46,208 bases of DNA from Phenylobacterium sp. (GTDB lineage: Bacteria; Pseudomonadota; Alphaproteobacteria; Caulobacterales; Caulobacteraceae), in assembly GCF_030651755.1 (NCBI RefSeq), contig NZ_JAUSBZ010000101.1, positions 1 through 46,208 on the forward strand, read 5' to 3'. Both the position numbers and the translations under genes were made by a program. Below, piece after piece: positions 1 to 10,123 of the stretch (its first letter is position 1; the number at the start of each line of letters is the position of its first letter). The notes below the pieces were generated by a model that was given only the letters and a program-made list of their open reading frames with translations, was not told the DNA's origin and made no database searches.

Positions 1-1478
<1,478 letters not shown>

Positions 1479-1622
1479 TCAACCTACCATCGATTCGGGG
1501 CGCGGCCCCGCATCAACGGGTGCGCCATAGTGTCTAGCATGACCGCAAGGGGCGGCCGGTGACGGGAAACGCACGACCCTGACGACGCCATGAGGCGTCC
1601 AGAGCCTCTCAGGCGGTCAGCG

Positions 1623-2057
1623 TTAGGGGGCGGGCGCGACCGGCGCGCCGTCGCCTTCACCGAGTTCGGCGTCAAGGAACGGGTTGCGGATCTGGGCGGC
1701 CGGGGCGTCGAGACCGCCGCCGGTGTCCGGCGTCGCGGCCGGCGCAGGGGTCGGCGCGACCGGGGCGGTGTTGAGCAGGCTGGGATCAAGGGCTTCGATG
1801 TTCAGCCGGTCCACGGCCGAACCGCCGCTGACCCGGCCCGAAACCAGGGTGATGGTCAGGCTCAGGGCGAAGAACACCCCGCCGAGAATCCAGGTGAAGC
1901 GCGACAGGAAGTTCCCCGCGCCGCGGGCGCTCATGAAATTGCCCGAGCCGCCGCCGCCCATGCCAAGCGCCCCACCCTCGGAACGCTGCAGCAGCACGAG
2001 GGCGATCAGGGCGAGACAGACAAAGATCTGAATGGCGAGCAGAATGCTGAGAAGCAT
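1623..2057 (-). CDS. secG: Preprotein translocase subunit SecG
   Basis: SecG is the small accessory subunit of the SecYEG inner-membrane channel and helps protein export. The 144-residue product begins MLLSILLAIQIFVCLALIAL, a first membrane helix. A Gly-rich loop follows (SEGGALGMGGGGSGNFMSAR), which is the SecG signature, then a second helix at about residues 52-72. The C-terminal half is an Ala/Pro-rich low-complexity tail, as is common in alphaproteobacterial SecG. The frame is open upstream to 2141, but the ATG at 2057 starts exactly at the first helix and gives the normal family N-terminus. It lies between tpiA and pyrG on the same strand. Confidence 0.94.
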   Translation of the reverse strand: MLLSILLAIQIFVCLALIALVLLQRSEGGALGMGGGGSGNFMSARGAGNFLSRFTWILGGVFFALSLTITLVSGRVSGGSAVDRLNIEALDPSLLNTAPVAPTPAPAATPDTGGGLDAPAAQIRNPFLDAELGEGDGAPVAPAP

Positions 2058-2222
2058 GGACAAGTCCAAAACGTCTGGGTGCGGGCGCCCCGGGGCTGGC
2101 CGCGCCAAAAAACCAAGCGCGCGCTCTATCATCCTCAGCACGCCAAGGCCATAGGGCCCAGGTCAATGCGCCAGGACTCGAGGGCGCCGCAATTCGCCGT
2201 CCGGCAGGACGACGTCCCTTAG

Positions 2223-2975
2223 CTAGGCCTTTGGCGAACCGGCGACAATGGCCAGGAAGTCTTCCGCCTTCAGGGAGGCCCCGCCCACCAGGGCGCCGCC
2301 AACCTCCGGTAGGGCGAGAATCTCCGCGGCGTTGCCGGGCTTCACCGAGCCGCCATAGAGAATGGCCGGGGCGCCGCCCCCCTCGCCGAACATGTCCCGC
2401 AAGGTGGCGCGGATCGCCTGATGGACCTCAACAATGTCTTCCAGGGTCGGGGTCAGGCCCGTCCCGATCGCCCAGACCGGCTCATAGGCCACCGTAAAAG
2501 CCTTTCCGGCCAGGGCGGCCGGCAGCGAGCCCCGAACCTGGCCGGTCACAACCGCCAGGGCTTGGCCGGCTTCGCGCTCCTGCCGGGTTTCGCCGACACA
2601 GATGATCGGCTCCAGGCCCGCCCGCAGGGCCGCCTGAACCTTGGACGCCACGGCGGCGTCATCCTCCCCATGGCCCGCACGGCGTTCGGAGTGACCCAGG
2701 ATGACCAGGCTCGCGCCGGCGTCGGCCAGCATCTCAGCGGAGATGTCCCCGGTGAAGGCGCCGGAGGGCTCGGGGTGACAGTCCTGGGCGCCAATCATCA
2801 CCTGACCACCCGCCAGGGCGCGGCTCATGGACGCCAACAGGGTGGCGGGGGGACAGAGGGCCACGCGCACCCCGGCGGCGGGGGCGGCGGCGGCCACGGC
2901 GCTGGCCTGGGCCAGGGACTCCGCGGTCCCGTTCATCTTCCAATTGCCGGCGATCAAGGGGGTGGGTGCGCTCAT
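2223..2975 (-). CDS. tpiA: Triosephosphate isomerase
   Basis: This enzyme interconverts dihydroxyacetone phosphate and glyceraldehyde 3-phosphate in glycolysis and gluconeogenesis. The 250-residue TIM barrel has all catalytic elements: Lys13 in GNWKMNG, His95 in LGHSERR, and Glu165 in [11 protein letters not shown]. The phosphate-binding glycines are in [10 protein letters not shown] and LVGGASL near the C-terminus. Length is standard. It is divergent from the isomerase gene at 3103, with 127 bases between the start codons, and secG follows downstream on the same strand. Confidence 0.97.
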   Translation of the reverse strand: MSAPTPLIAGNWKMNGTAESLAQASAVAAAAPAAGVRVALCPPATLLASMSRALAGGQVMIGAQDCHPEPSGAFTGDISAEMLADAGASLVILGHSERRAGHGEDDAAVASKVQAALRAGLEPIICVGETRQEREAGQALAVVTGQVRGSLPAALAGKAFTVAYEPVWAIGTGLTPTLEDIVEVHQAIRATLRDMFGEGGGAPAILYGGSVKPGNAAEILALPEVGGALVGGASLKAEDFLAIVAGSPKA

Positions 2976-3035
2976 CTGGGCCTCTCCGTGGGATCGATGT
3001 GGCGGTTAAGCCAAGCGATCGATGCTGTCACGTGC

Positions 3036-3065
3036 TTGCGGGGGGGAAGCCGCCTCCACTATACC
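3036..3065 (+). promoter_or_regulatory. Putative sigma70 promoter of the isomerase-trpE transcript
   Basis: TTGCGG at 3036-3041 and TATACC at 3060-3065 are separated by 18 bases. The -10 context ACTATACC resembles the Caulobacter housekeeping element GCTANAWC. Start of transcription would fall near 3072, about 30 bases before the ATG at 3103. No other good promoter is seen in front of trpE, so this may also drive trpE. This is a match by eye only. Confidence 0.45.
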
Positions 3066-3102
3066 CGCCCCTCTGGACGTCGCGCCCGAGGAAGGGTCCT
3101 CA

Positions 3103-5052
3103 ATGATCACTGCTTTCCGCAACTTCGCAAAATCCTGGGTGGCGGCCATCCTGATCGGCCTGTTGGTCATCAGCTTTGCTGTGTTCGGCATGTCCGATGT
3201 CCTTCAGGGACAGATCTCATCCTCCGTGGTCAAGGCCGGCGGCAGGTCCTTCAACGATCAGGACTTCCGGCGGGAGTACGATCAGTGGCGCCAGAACGCC
3301 GAGCAGCAGATGGGGCAGCCCATAACGCCGCAGATGGCCGCCGAGAACGGGGTCATCGCCGGCCTGCTGGAGCAGGTGGCCACCCGTCTGGCCCTGGCGG
3401 AAACCCTCGACCGGATGGGCCTGCGCCCTGGCGACAGCCTGGTGGCCGACCAGCTCCGCCAGATCCCGGCCTTCTTCGATCCCATCAGCGGGCGCTTCGA
3501 CAAGAACCTGATGGAACAGCGCCTGGGGGAGACCAACCTCACCTCGGACCGCTTCATCGCCCTGCTGGAGGACGAAATCGCGCAACAGCACTTCGCCTCC
3601 GGTCTGGTGAGCGGCCTGCGGGCGCCTCGGGCCTATGGCGCTCTGGCCGCCATGGTCGACCTGGAAGAGCGCGACATTGGCTTTTTCCAGGTGGGCGTGT
3701 CCTCGGTGGAGGCGCCCGGCGCCCCGACCGACGCCCAGCTTCAGGCCTTCATGGAAGAAAACGCCGCCCAGCTGAGGCTGCCGGAATTCCGCGTCCTGTC
3801 CCTGGTGCGCTTCGCCCCGCGGCCAGAGGACCTGCAGACTGCGGTCTCGCAAGCCGAGCTTCAGGAGCGGTTCGATTTCCGGCGTGACACCCTGGCCAGG
3901 CCCGAAACCCGCACCCTGATCCAGATCCCAGCCCGGGATCAGGCGACGGCGGCCCGCATCGCTCAGCGCCTTCGTCAGGGAGAGGATCCCAATGCGGTGG
4001 CGCAGGACATCGGCGTCGAGCCGATCGCCTACGACCAACGTCCCCGCAGCGCCATCGCCGACCGCAAGGTGGCTGAGGCCGCCTTCGCCCTCGCCGAAGG
4101 GGCCGTCAGCAATCCCATCGAGGGCGACCTCGGCCTCGCCGTGGTCAAGGTGACGGCGATCACCCCGGGTCGCGAACCGACCCTGGAGGATGTGCGCCCC
4201 ATGCTGGAGGCCGAAATCCGCCGCGATCAGGCCGCCGAGAAGGTCTATGAGCGCACCCAGGCCTATGAAGAGGCCCATGTGGGCGGCGCCACCCTGGCCG
4301 AGGCCGCCCAGGCGGCCGGCGCGACGGTGATCACCCTGCCCGCGGTCAGCGAACAGGGCCGCGACCAGGAGGGCCAGCCCGTGCAGGGCCTGACCCCGCG
4401 GATTCTGGAGACCGCCTTCGCCCTCGCCGAGGGAACGGAGTCTGATCTGACCGAGCTGACGGAAGGCCAGTACTTCGCCGTCCGCGCCGAGCGGGTGATC
4501 GCGCCGGCCCTGCCCGCCCTGGACGAGGTGCGGCCCCTGCTGACCCAGGTCTGGATGCAACGGGAAATGCTGCGGCGTCTGGAGGCCAAGGCTGCTGAAC
4601 TGGCTGAACTGGTCCGCGGCGGCCAGACCCTGGAAGCCGCCGCCAACACCATTGGCGCCCGGGTGACCCGCGCCACGGGTCTGAGCCGCACCACCGCCCG
4701 CCCCGGCGAGCGCCTGTCGGAAGACGCCCTGGCTCAGGCCTTTGGCGCTGAGCCTCAGGCTGTATTCACAGCCCGCGACGTGTCCTTCGGCATGGTGGTG
4801 GGCAAACTCGAAGCCGTTCGCCCCGGAGACGTCACCCAGGTCGCCCAGGCGGTCGAAGCCGGCCGCGGACAGGCCAGCATGGCCCTTTTCCGTGACATGG
4901 CCGAGGCCTCAAGCCTGGCCGCGCGGGACAAGGTCAAGGTGCGTACCGACGAGAACCGCGCCCGCGCAGCCCTCGGTCTTGAACCCCTGGCGCCTGCGGC
5001 CAAGACGGCGCCTGCGCCCAAGGCTCCGGCGACGAAAGAGCCTGCAAAGTGA
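3103..5052 (+). CDS. SurA/PpiD-like peptidyl-prolyl cis-trans isomerase (periplasmic foldase)
   Basis: The 649-residue protein has a short cytoplasmic start, one membrane helix at about residues 12-30 (WVAAILIGLLVISFAVFGM), and then a long periplasmic part. This is the architecture of PpiD, a membrane-anchored chaperone at the Sec exit. A SurA_N-like helical domain covers about residues 40-190. A parvulin-type region lies at about 268-365 (TRTLIQIPARDQATAARIAQ to GDLGLAVVKVTAITPG). It looks divergent, so catalytic activity is uncertain. The tail is Ala/Pro/Lys-rich. The ATG at 3103 is preceded by GAGGAAGG. Its TGA overlaps the GTG start of trpE, a conserved-looking coupling. The family assignment is firm; the exact cellular substrate is unknown. 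Confidence 0.88.
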   Translation: MITAFRNFAKSWVAAILIGLLVISFAVFGMSDVLQGQISSSVVKAGGRSFNDQDFRREYDQWRQNAEQQMGQPITPQMAAENGVIAGLLEQVATRLALAETLDRMGLRPGDSLVADQLRQIPAFFDPISGRFDKNLMEQRLGETNLTSDRFIALLEDEIAQQHFASGLVSGLRAPRAYGALAAMVDLEERDIGFFQVGVSSVEAPGAPTDAQLQAFMEENAAQLRLPEFRVLSLVRFAPRPEDLQTAVSQAELQERFDFRRDTLARPETRTLIQIPARDQATAARIAQRLRQGEDPNAVAQDIGVEPIAYDQRPRSAIADRKVAEAAFALAEGAVSNPIEGDLGLAVVKVTAITPGREPTLEDVRPMLEAEIRRDQAAEKVYERTQAYEEAHVGGATLAEAAQAAGATVITLPAVSEQGRDQEGQPVQGLTPRILETAFALAEGTESDLTELTEGQYFAVRAERVIAPALPALDEVRPLLTQVWMQREMLRRLEAKAAELAELVRGGQTLEAAANTIGARVTRATGLSRTTARPGERLSEDALAQAFGAEPQAVFTARDVSFGMVVGKLEAVRPGDVTQVAQAVEAGRGQASMALFRDMAEASSLAARDKVKVRTDENRARAALGLEPLAPAAKTAPAPKAPATKEPAK

Positions 5053-6581
5053 GCCTAGAGCCCGCCTTTGACGATTTTGCCCCCCGATATGCGGCGGGGG
5101 CGGCCCAGGTGGTCTGGACCCGCCTGATCGACGATCTGGAGACGCCGGTTTCGGCCTATCTGAAGATCGCCCAGGGCCAGCCCTACGCCTTCCTCTTCGA
5201 ATCGGTGGAGGGCGGCGCCTGGAGAGGCCGCTATTCGGTGATCACCCTCAAGCCGGACCTGGTCTGGCGCTGCCGGGGGGAGACCGCCGAGCTGGCCGAA
5301 GGGCACGACATCGCCGCGGGGCGGTTCACAACCCAGACGGCCAAGACCCTGGACTCGCTTCGCGACCTGGTGGCCAGCGCCCGCCTGGATATCCCGCCGG
5401 GCCTGCCGCCGATGGTGGCCGGCGTCTTTGGCGCCCTGGGCTACGACATGGTCCGGCTCGTCGAGCGCCTGCCCGACGTCAATCCCGACCCTCTGGGTCT
5501 GCCTGATGGGATCATGACGCGGCCCTCCATCGTGGCCATCTTTGATTCCATCGGCCAGGAGATCATCCTGGCGACAACCGTGCGCCCCGGCCCTGAAACG
5601 GCCCAGGCGGCCTACGACGCGGCCAAGGGGCGTCTTGCGGCGGTGATGGAGGACCTGCGTCGTCCCGCGCCTGGGCTCACCGGGACCGGCGTCCCAACCC
5701 CGGACGCCTTCACCACCCCGATCAGCCGCGAGGCCTATCGAGAGATCGTCGAGAAGGCCAAGGGCTATATCCGGGCCGGCGACATCTTCCAGGTGGTTCC
5801 GAGCCACAGGTTCCGGGCGCCCTTCCCGCTCGATCCCCTGACGCTCTACCGGTCGCTGCGGCGGACCAATCCGTCGCCCTTCCTGTTCTATCTGAACTTC
5901 GGCGACTTCCAGCTGGCGGGGTCCAGTCCCGAAATTCTGGTCCGCCTGCGGGATGGGAAGATCACCATCCGCCCGATCGCCGGGACTCGCCCCCGTGGCG
6001 CGACTCCGGAGGAGGATTTGGCCCTCGAGCAGGAGCTGATCGCCGATCCCAAGGAGCGGGCTGAGCATCTGATGCTGCTGGATCTGGGCCGCAACGATGT
6101 GGGTCGGGTCGCCATGCTGCGCCAGCCTGGGCGCAACGCCGAGACGCAGCGTCAAAAGGGGCCCGCCGTCCGGGTCACCGATTCCTTCTTCGTCGAGCGC
6201 TACAGCCACGTCATGCATCTGGTCTCCAATGTGGAGGGAGATGCGCCTGAGGGGGTCGACCCTGTGGACGTGCTGATGGCCGCCCTGCCGGCGGGCACCC
6301 TCTCGGGGGCGCCAAAGGTTCGCGCCATGCAGATCATCGATGAGCTGGAGATCGAGAAGCGGGGCGTCGCCTATGCCGGCGCTGTCGGCTATTTCGGCGC
6401 CGATGGCTCCGTTGACACCTGCATCGTCCTGCGCACCGCCTGCTTCAAGGACGGCCAGATGTACATCCAGGCTGGCGGCGGGGTGGTGGCGGATTCAGAT
6501 CCCGACGCCGAATATGACGAGACCCTGCACAAGGCCCGCGCCCTGCGGCGCGCCGCCGAAGACGCCTGGCGGTTCGTCTAG
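5049..6581 (+). CDS. trpE: Anthranilate synthase component I
   Basis: TrpE converts chorismate to anthranilate with ammonia supplied by TrpG, the first committed step of tryptophan synthesis. The 510-residue protein has the N-terminal tryptophan feedback motif at about residues 49-56 (LFESVEGG, the LLES element). The chorismate-binding core follows: RPIAGTRPRG, ELIADPKERAEH, LLDLGRNDVGRVA, YSHVMHLVSNVEG, LPAGTLSGAPKVRA and GGGVVADSDPDAEYDE. The start is GTG at 5049, which shares bases with the TGA (5050-5052) of the upstream isomerase gene and so suggests translational coupling. The feedback motif implies allosteric control. No leader peptide or attenuator is visible upstream. trpG follows 308 bases downstream. 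Confidence 0.97.
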   Translation: MSLEPAFDDFAPRYAAGAAQVVWTRLIDDLETPVSAYLKIAQGQPYAFLFESVEGGAWRGRYSVITLKPDLVWRCRGETAELAEGHDIAAGRFTTQTAKTLDSLRDLVASARLDIPPGLPPMVAGVFGALGYDMVRLVERLPDVNPDPLGLPDGIMTRPSIVAIFDSIGQEIILATTVRPGPETAQAAYDAAKGRLAAVMEDLRRPAPGLTGTGVPTPDAFTTPISREAYREIVEKAKGYIRAGDIFQVVPSHRFRAPFPLDPLTLYRSLRRTNPSPFLFYLNFGDFQLAGSSPEILVRLRDGKITIRPIAGTRPRGATPEEDLALEQELIADPKERAEHLMLLDLGRNDVGRVAMLRQPGRNAETQRQKGPAVRVTDSFFVERYSHVMHLVSNVEGDAPEGVDPVDVLMAALPAGTLSGAPKVRAMQIIDELEIEKRGVAYAGAVGYFGADGSVDTCIVLRTACFKDGQMYIQAGGGVVADSDPDAEYDETLHKARALRRAAEDAWRFV

Positions 6582-6820
6582 AACTCCGGACCAGGCAGCT
6601 CGCCTTCAGACCCATCGCCAACCGCCATGGACTGGCTGACGACGGGCGGCGCTGTGATCATCGCCCCAGCCAAGGCCAGGGCCGCCACGGCGGCGAAGGC
6701 CGCGGCGCCGACCACGGGCCAAAGACGCTCTCTGGCCGGTGCGGGCGACAAGAGGCGCCTAGCTTGGGCGATGGCCTCGGAATCGAGGGCGGAATCGGTG
6801 AGCGACATGGGATTGAGCAT
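6578..6820 (-). CDS. Small predicted membrane protein, antisense between trpE and trpG
   Basis: I do not recognise this protein family. It has 80 residues from the Met at 6820; starts at 6844, 6838 or 6808 are also possible. The N-terminal part is polar and helical (SLTDSALDSEAIAQARRLLS). One membrane helix follows (WPVVGAAAFAAVAALALAGA), then an acidic tail. Third codon positions are strongly G or C, as in the neighbouring genes, which favours real coding. Its stop codon overlaps the trpE stop by 4 bases on the opposite strand, and its start region faces the trpG start. It fills the only sizeable gap in the trp cluster. No clear Shine-Dalgarno was found. Function is unknown. Confidence 0.5.
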   Translation of the reverse strand: MLNPMSLTDSALDSEAIAQARRLLSPAPARERLWPVVGAAAFAAVAALALAGAMITAPPVVSQSMAVGDGSEGELPGPEF

Positions 6821-6888
6821 CGGCCTGACGGCGGCCATATGCAATGTGGCGCTTTGCGCCGGCCAGAGCTTTCGCCTAGAGAAACCCC

Positions 6889-7479
6889 ATGATCCTCGTC
6901 GTCGATAACTACGACAGCTTCACCTACAACCTCGTCCACTATCTGAACGAGCTTGGGGCCGAAACGCTGGTCCACCGCAATGATGCGCTGAGCGCCGAAG
7001 AGGCGATCGCGCTAAAGCCGGAAGGCGTATTGCTGTCTCCTGGCCCCTGCACGCCCAATGAGGCTGGCATCTGTCTCGACCTGCTGGCGACGGCGCCGAC
7101 CGACTTGCCGATCCTGGGAGTCTGTCTCGGACACCAGGCCATCGGCCAGGCCTTCGGCGGCGAGGTCATTCGCGCCGCCAGCCTGATGCACGGCAAGACG
7201 AGCCCGATGCATCACACGGGCAAGGGCGTCTTCGCTGGCCTGCCCAACCCCTTCACCGCCACCCGCTATCACAGTCTGTCTGTTCGCCGGGAGACCATGC
7301 CCGACGTGCTGGAGATCACCGCCTGGACCGAGGACGGCGAGGTCATGGGCGTGCAGCATGTGAGCCGGCCGATCTTTGGCGTTCAGTTCCACCCGGAATC
7401 CATCGCCACCGAAGGCGGCCATGCCCTGCTCGCCAATTTCCTCGACCTCGCCGGCGCCAAACGCCTGAGCCCGGCCTGA
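6889..7479 (+). CDS. trpG: Anthranilate synthase component II (glutamine amidotransferase)
   Basis: TrpG hydrolyses glutamine and channels ammonia to TrpE. The 196-residue protein starts [19 protein letters not shown]. It has the class I amidotransferase triad: Cys79 in [11 protein letters not shown], and His168 and Glu170 in [20 protein letters not shown] (near residues 48-60) is the conserved oxyanion strand. The motif set fits TrpG/PabA in general. Placement between trpE and trpD points to TrpG, although a dual role with PabB in folate synthesis is possible, as known in other bacteria. trpD begins 3 bases after its stop. Confidence 0.95.
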   Translation: MILVVDNYDSFTYNLVHYLNELGAETLVHRNDALSAEEAIALKPEGVLLSPGPCTPNEAGICLDLLATAPTDLPILGVCLGHQAIGQAFGGEVIRAASLMHGKTSPMHHTGKGVFAGLPNPFTATRYHSLSVRRETMPDVLEITAWTEDGEVMGVQHVSRPIFGVQFHPESIATEGGHALLANFLDLAGAKRLSPA

Positions 7480-7482
7480 CCC

Positions 7483-8496
7483 ATGTCCGAGGCCTTCAAG
7501 CCCCTGCTCGCTCGCCTGGTTGATGGGGCGACCCTGTCGGAGGACGACGCCCAGGTCTTTTTCGCCGCCTGCCTGAGAGGCGAGCCGACGCCGGCCCAGG
7601 TGGCCGCGGCGCTGACGGCGATGCGGATGCGTGGCGAGACGGTGGGGGAAATCACCGCCTGCGCCCGGGCGATGCGCGAAGCCGCAATTACCCTGGAGCA
7701 TCCCTTCCAGGTGATCGATGTCTGCGGCACCGGCGGCGACGGGCTCCACACCCTCAATATCTCAACCGCCGTCGCCTTTGTGGCGGCCGGCGGCGGGCTG
7801 AAGGTGGCCAAGCACGGCAACCGCGCCCTGTCATCCCGGTCTGGCGGCGCCGACGTGCTCGCCGCGCTCGGGGTCAACATCAACGCCGGCCGCGAACAGC
7901 AGCTCCGCGCCCTGGACCAGGCGGGGCTCTGCTTCCTGTTCGCCCAGGCTCACCACGGGGCGATGAAGCATGTCTCCCCGATCCGGGCCGAGCTCGGCTT
8001 CCGCACCCTGTTCAACCTGCTGGGGCCTCTGGCCAACCCGGCCGGTGCGCAACGGCAGGTCCTTGGCGTCTTTTCCGAGCGTTGGGTCGAGCCCTTGGCC
8101 CGGGTGCTGGGCGGCCTGGGCGCCGAGCGCGCCTGGGTGGTTCATGGCGGCGGCATGGACGAGATGACCACCACCGGCGAGACTCTGGTCGCCGAATACC
8201 GCGATGGTCAGGTGCGACTCTTCACCATCACACCGGAGGCCGTGGGCCTGCCCCGCGGGGCCCTCTCGGACCTGACCGGCGGGCCGCCGGACGTGAACGC
8301 CGCCGCCCTGCTCGCCCTTCTCCAGGGGGAGACCGGGCCCTATCGCGACATCGTCGCCTTGAACGCCGCCGCCGCTTTCCTGGTCGCCGACAAGGTGGAG
8401 ACCCTTACCGAGGGGGTGGCCCTGGCGGAAAAGGCGATCGACGACGGCATGGCGATGGCCGCTCTCGACCGCCTCCGTGAGATCACCAACTCATGA
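7483..8496 (+). CDS. trpD: Anthranilate phosphoribosyltransferase
   Basis: TrpD transfers the phosphoribosyl group from PRPP to anthranilate, the second step of the pathway. The 337-residue protein has the PRPP-binding glycine loop CGTGGDG at about residues 81-87 and NIST at 92-95. [17 protein letters not shown] (about 110-126) contains the anthranilate and PRPP contacts. Length is normal for the family. The start codon lies 3 bases after the trpG stop, and the end overlaps the trpC start by 4 bases (ATGA), so trpG-trpD-trpC are almost certainly one transcript. Confidence 0.97.
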   Translation: MSEAFKPLLARLVDGATLSEDDAQVFFAACLRGEPTPAQVAAALTAMRMRGETVGEITACARAMREAAITLEHPFQVIDVCGTGGDGLHTLNISTAVAFVAAGGGLKVAKHGNRALSSRSGGADVLAALGVNINAGREQQLRALDQAGLCFLFAQAHHGAMKHVSPIRAELGFRTLFNLLGPLANPAGAQRQVLGVFSERWVEPLARVLGGLGAERAWVVHGGGMDEMTTTGETLVAEYRDGQVRLFTITPEAVGLPRGALSDLTGGPPDVNAAALLALLQGETGPYRDIVALNAAAAFLVADKVETLTEGVALAEKAIDDGMAMAALDRLREITNS

Positions 8497-9281
8497 GCGA
8501 CATTCTCGATCAGATCGCCACCTACAAGCGGGCCGAGGTCACCGAGCGAAAGACCGCCCGCACCTCGGCCGAGGTCGAATCGGCCGCGAAGGCGGCCAGC
8601 GCCCCGCGGGGTTTTCATTCAGCCCTGATCAGGGCCCACGCGCCAGGCCGTCTGGCCCTGATCGCCGAGATCAAGAAGGCCTCGCCGTCCAAAGGTCTGA
8701 TCCGCGCCGACTTCGATCCCCCGGCCCTGGCTCAGGCCTATGCGGCTGGCGGCGCGGCCTGCCTGTCGGTGCTCACCGACGGTCCCAGCTTCCAGGGCGA
8801 CGACGCCTATCTGGTCACCGCACGGAATGCTGTCAGCCTGCCGGCGATCCGCAAGGACTTCCTGGTGGACCCCTGGCAGGTGGCCGAGTCCCGCGCCCTG
8901 GGCGCCGACGCTATCCTGATCATCATGGCCATGGTGGATGATGCGTTAGCCGCCGACCTGCTGACCGAAGCCAAGGCCTGGGGCATGGACGCTTTGGTCG
9001 AGGTTCATGACGAGGCCGAGATGGAGCGCGCCGACCGCCTTGGGGCGACGCTGGTCGGGGTCAACAACCGCAACCTCCGCACTTTCGAAACCGATCTCTC
9101 GATCACCGAGCGCCTGGCCGCCCTGGCGCCGGCCGGCGCCCTGCTGGTCACGGAGAGCGGCATCGCCGGGCCCGAAGATGTCCGCCGGCTGGAAGCCGTC
9201 GGCGCCCGGGCCATGTTGGTCGGTGAAAGTCTGATGCGTCAGGCTGACGTCGCCAAGGCGGCCCGCGCCCTGCTCGCCTGA
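8493..9281 (+). CDS. trpC: Indole-3-glycerol phosphate synthase
   Basis: TrpC closes the indole ring of CdRP to give indole-3-glycerol phosphate. The 262-residue barrel protein has [12 protein letters not shown] at about 57-68 (catalytic Lys and phosphate contacts), RKDF at about 120-123 with the general-acid Lys, and [13 protein letters not shown] further on. It is a stand-alone TrpC, not fused to TrpF. The ATG overlaps the trpD stop. trpF, trpB and trpA are not in this window; in many alphaproteobacteria they sit together elsewhere. Downstream is lexA directly, with no moaC or moeA between. Confidence 0.97.
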   Translation: MSDILDQIATYKRAEVTERKTARTSAEVESAAKAASAPRGFHSALIRAHAPGRLALIAEIKKASPSKGLIRADFDPPALAQAYAAGGAACLSVLTDGPSFQGDDAYLVTARNAVSLPAIRKDFLVDPWQVAESRALGADAILIIMAMVDDALAADLLTEAKAWGMDALVEVHDEAEMERADRLGATLVGVNNRNLRTFETDLSITERLAALAPAGALLVTESGIAGPEDVRRLEAVGARAMLVGESLMRQADVAKAARALLA

Positions 9282-9359
9282 AGTCCAGCGGCCGAGTCGG
9301 CCTGCCCCCCCGCAACAACGTTCAGGATTTTCAGCGATTTCAACGGCCATGGGGGTAAC

Positions 9360-9386
9360 TTGACATTAAGGAAGAACGCCTAGAGA
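9360..9386 (+). promoter_or_regulatory. Putative lexA promoter
   Basis: TTGACA at 9360-9365 is a perfect -35 element. Thirteen bases later, CCTAGAGA at 9379-9386 matches the core CTANA of the Caulobacter housekeeping -10 element. The LexA box at 9374-9388 covers this -10, so bound LexA would block RNA polymerase. Transcription would start some 35 bases before the ATG. Confidence 0.5.
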
Positions 9387-9388
9387 AC
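9374..9388. promoter_or_regulatory. LexA box (SOS operator) of lexA
   Basis: GAACGCCTAGAGAAC is an exact GAAC-N7-GAAC, which reads GTTC-N7-GTTC on the minus strand. This is the established alphaproteobacterial LexA operator. It lies 43 bases upstream of the lexA ATG and indicates autoregulation. Confidence 0.88.
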
Positions 9389-9430
9389 ATTCATAACGTT
9401 TGCGATTTGTTCTCTAGGTTGGGAAGTCCA

Positions 9431-10123
9431 ATGCTGACCCGTAAGCAGCACGAACTGCTCATGTTCATCCATGAGCGGATCAAGGAGACCGGCGTCTCGC
9501 CGTCCTTCGACGAGATGAAGGAAGCCCTCGACCTGGCCTCCAAATCCGGAATTCATCGGCTGATCACCGCCCTCGAGGAACGTGGTTTCCTGCGCCGACT
9601 GCCCCATCGGGCGCGGGCCCTTGAGGTCGTCAAGCTACCCCAGGAGGCCACCGCCTCGGCGCCCCCAAAGGGCCGCCAGGCCTTCCGACCCCATCTGGTG
9701 GATCCCAGCGAAGCGCCTGCCCCGGCCGTGGCTAACGACACCCGGGAACTCTCAGTGCTCGGCAAGATCGCCGCAGGCACGCCCATCGAAGCCATCCAGC
9801 AGGAACGGGACCGCCTTCATGTGCCGGAATCCATGTTGGGGGCCGGAGAGCACTTTGTGCTCGAGGTGCAGGGCGACTCCATGATCAACGCCGGCATTCT
9901 GGACGGGGACTATGTGGTGATCCGCCGGGCGGACTCGGCCAACTCGGGCGAGATCGTCGTGGCCCTGGTCATGGGCGAGGAGGCCACCCTGAAACGCCTG
10001 CGACGCAAGGGCGCTTCCATTGCGCTCGAGGCCGCCAATCCGGCCTATGAGACCCGGATTTTCGGTCCCGATCAGGTGGCCGTCCAAGGTCGTCTGGTGG
10101 GCCTCATTCGACGTTACCACTAG
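9431..10123 (+). CDS. lexA: SOS repressor LexA
   Basis: LexA represses DNA-damage genes and is inactivated by RecA-stimulated self-cleavage. The 230-residue protein has an N-terminal winged helix-turn-helix ([16 protein letters not shown] to [17 protein letters not shown]). A linker follows, and then the peptidase S24 domain. The scissile bond is Ala115-Gly116 in [10 protein letters not shown]. The catalytic dyad is Ser150 ([10 protein letters not shown]) and Lys188 (EEATLKRL). The ATG at 9431 follows GGGAAG and gives the usual MLTRKQ start; the longer frame from TTG at 9407 would run through the promoter region. Its 3' end overlaps the convergent comEC by 20 bases. Confidence 0.97.
   Translation: MLTRKQHELLMFIHERIKETGVSPSFDEMKEALDLASKSGIHRLITALEERGFLRRLPHRARALEVVKLPQEATASAPPKGRQAFRPHLVDPSEAPAPAVANDTRELSVLGKIAAGTPIEAIQQERDRLHVPESMLGAGEHFVLEVQGDSMINAGILDGDYVVIRRADSANSGEIVVALVMGEEATLKRLRRKGASIALEAANPAYETRIFGPDQVAVQGRLVGLIRRYH

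Noticed and set aside
9288..9306. GGCCGA-GT-CGGCC hairpin after trpC as a terminator
   Set aside because: The stem is short and is followed by a C-run instead of T; at most a weak pause site.
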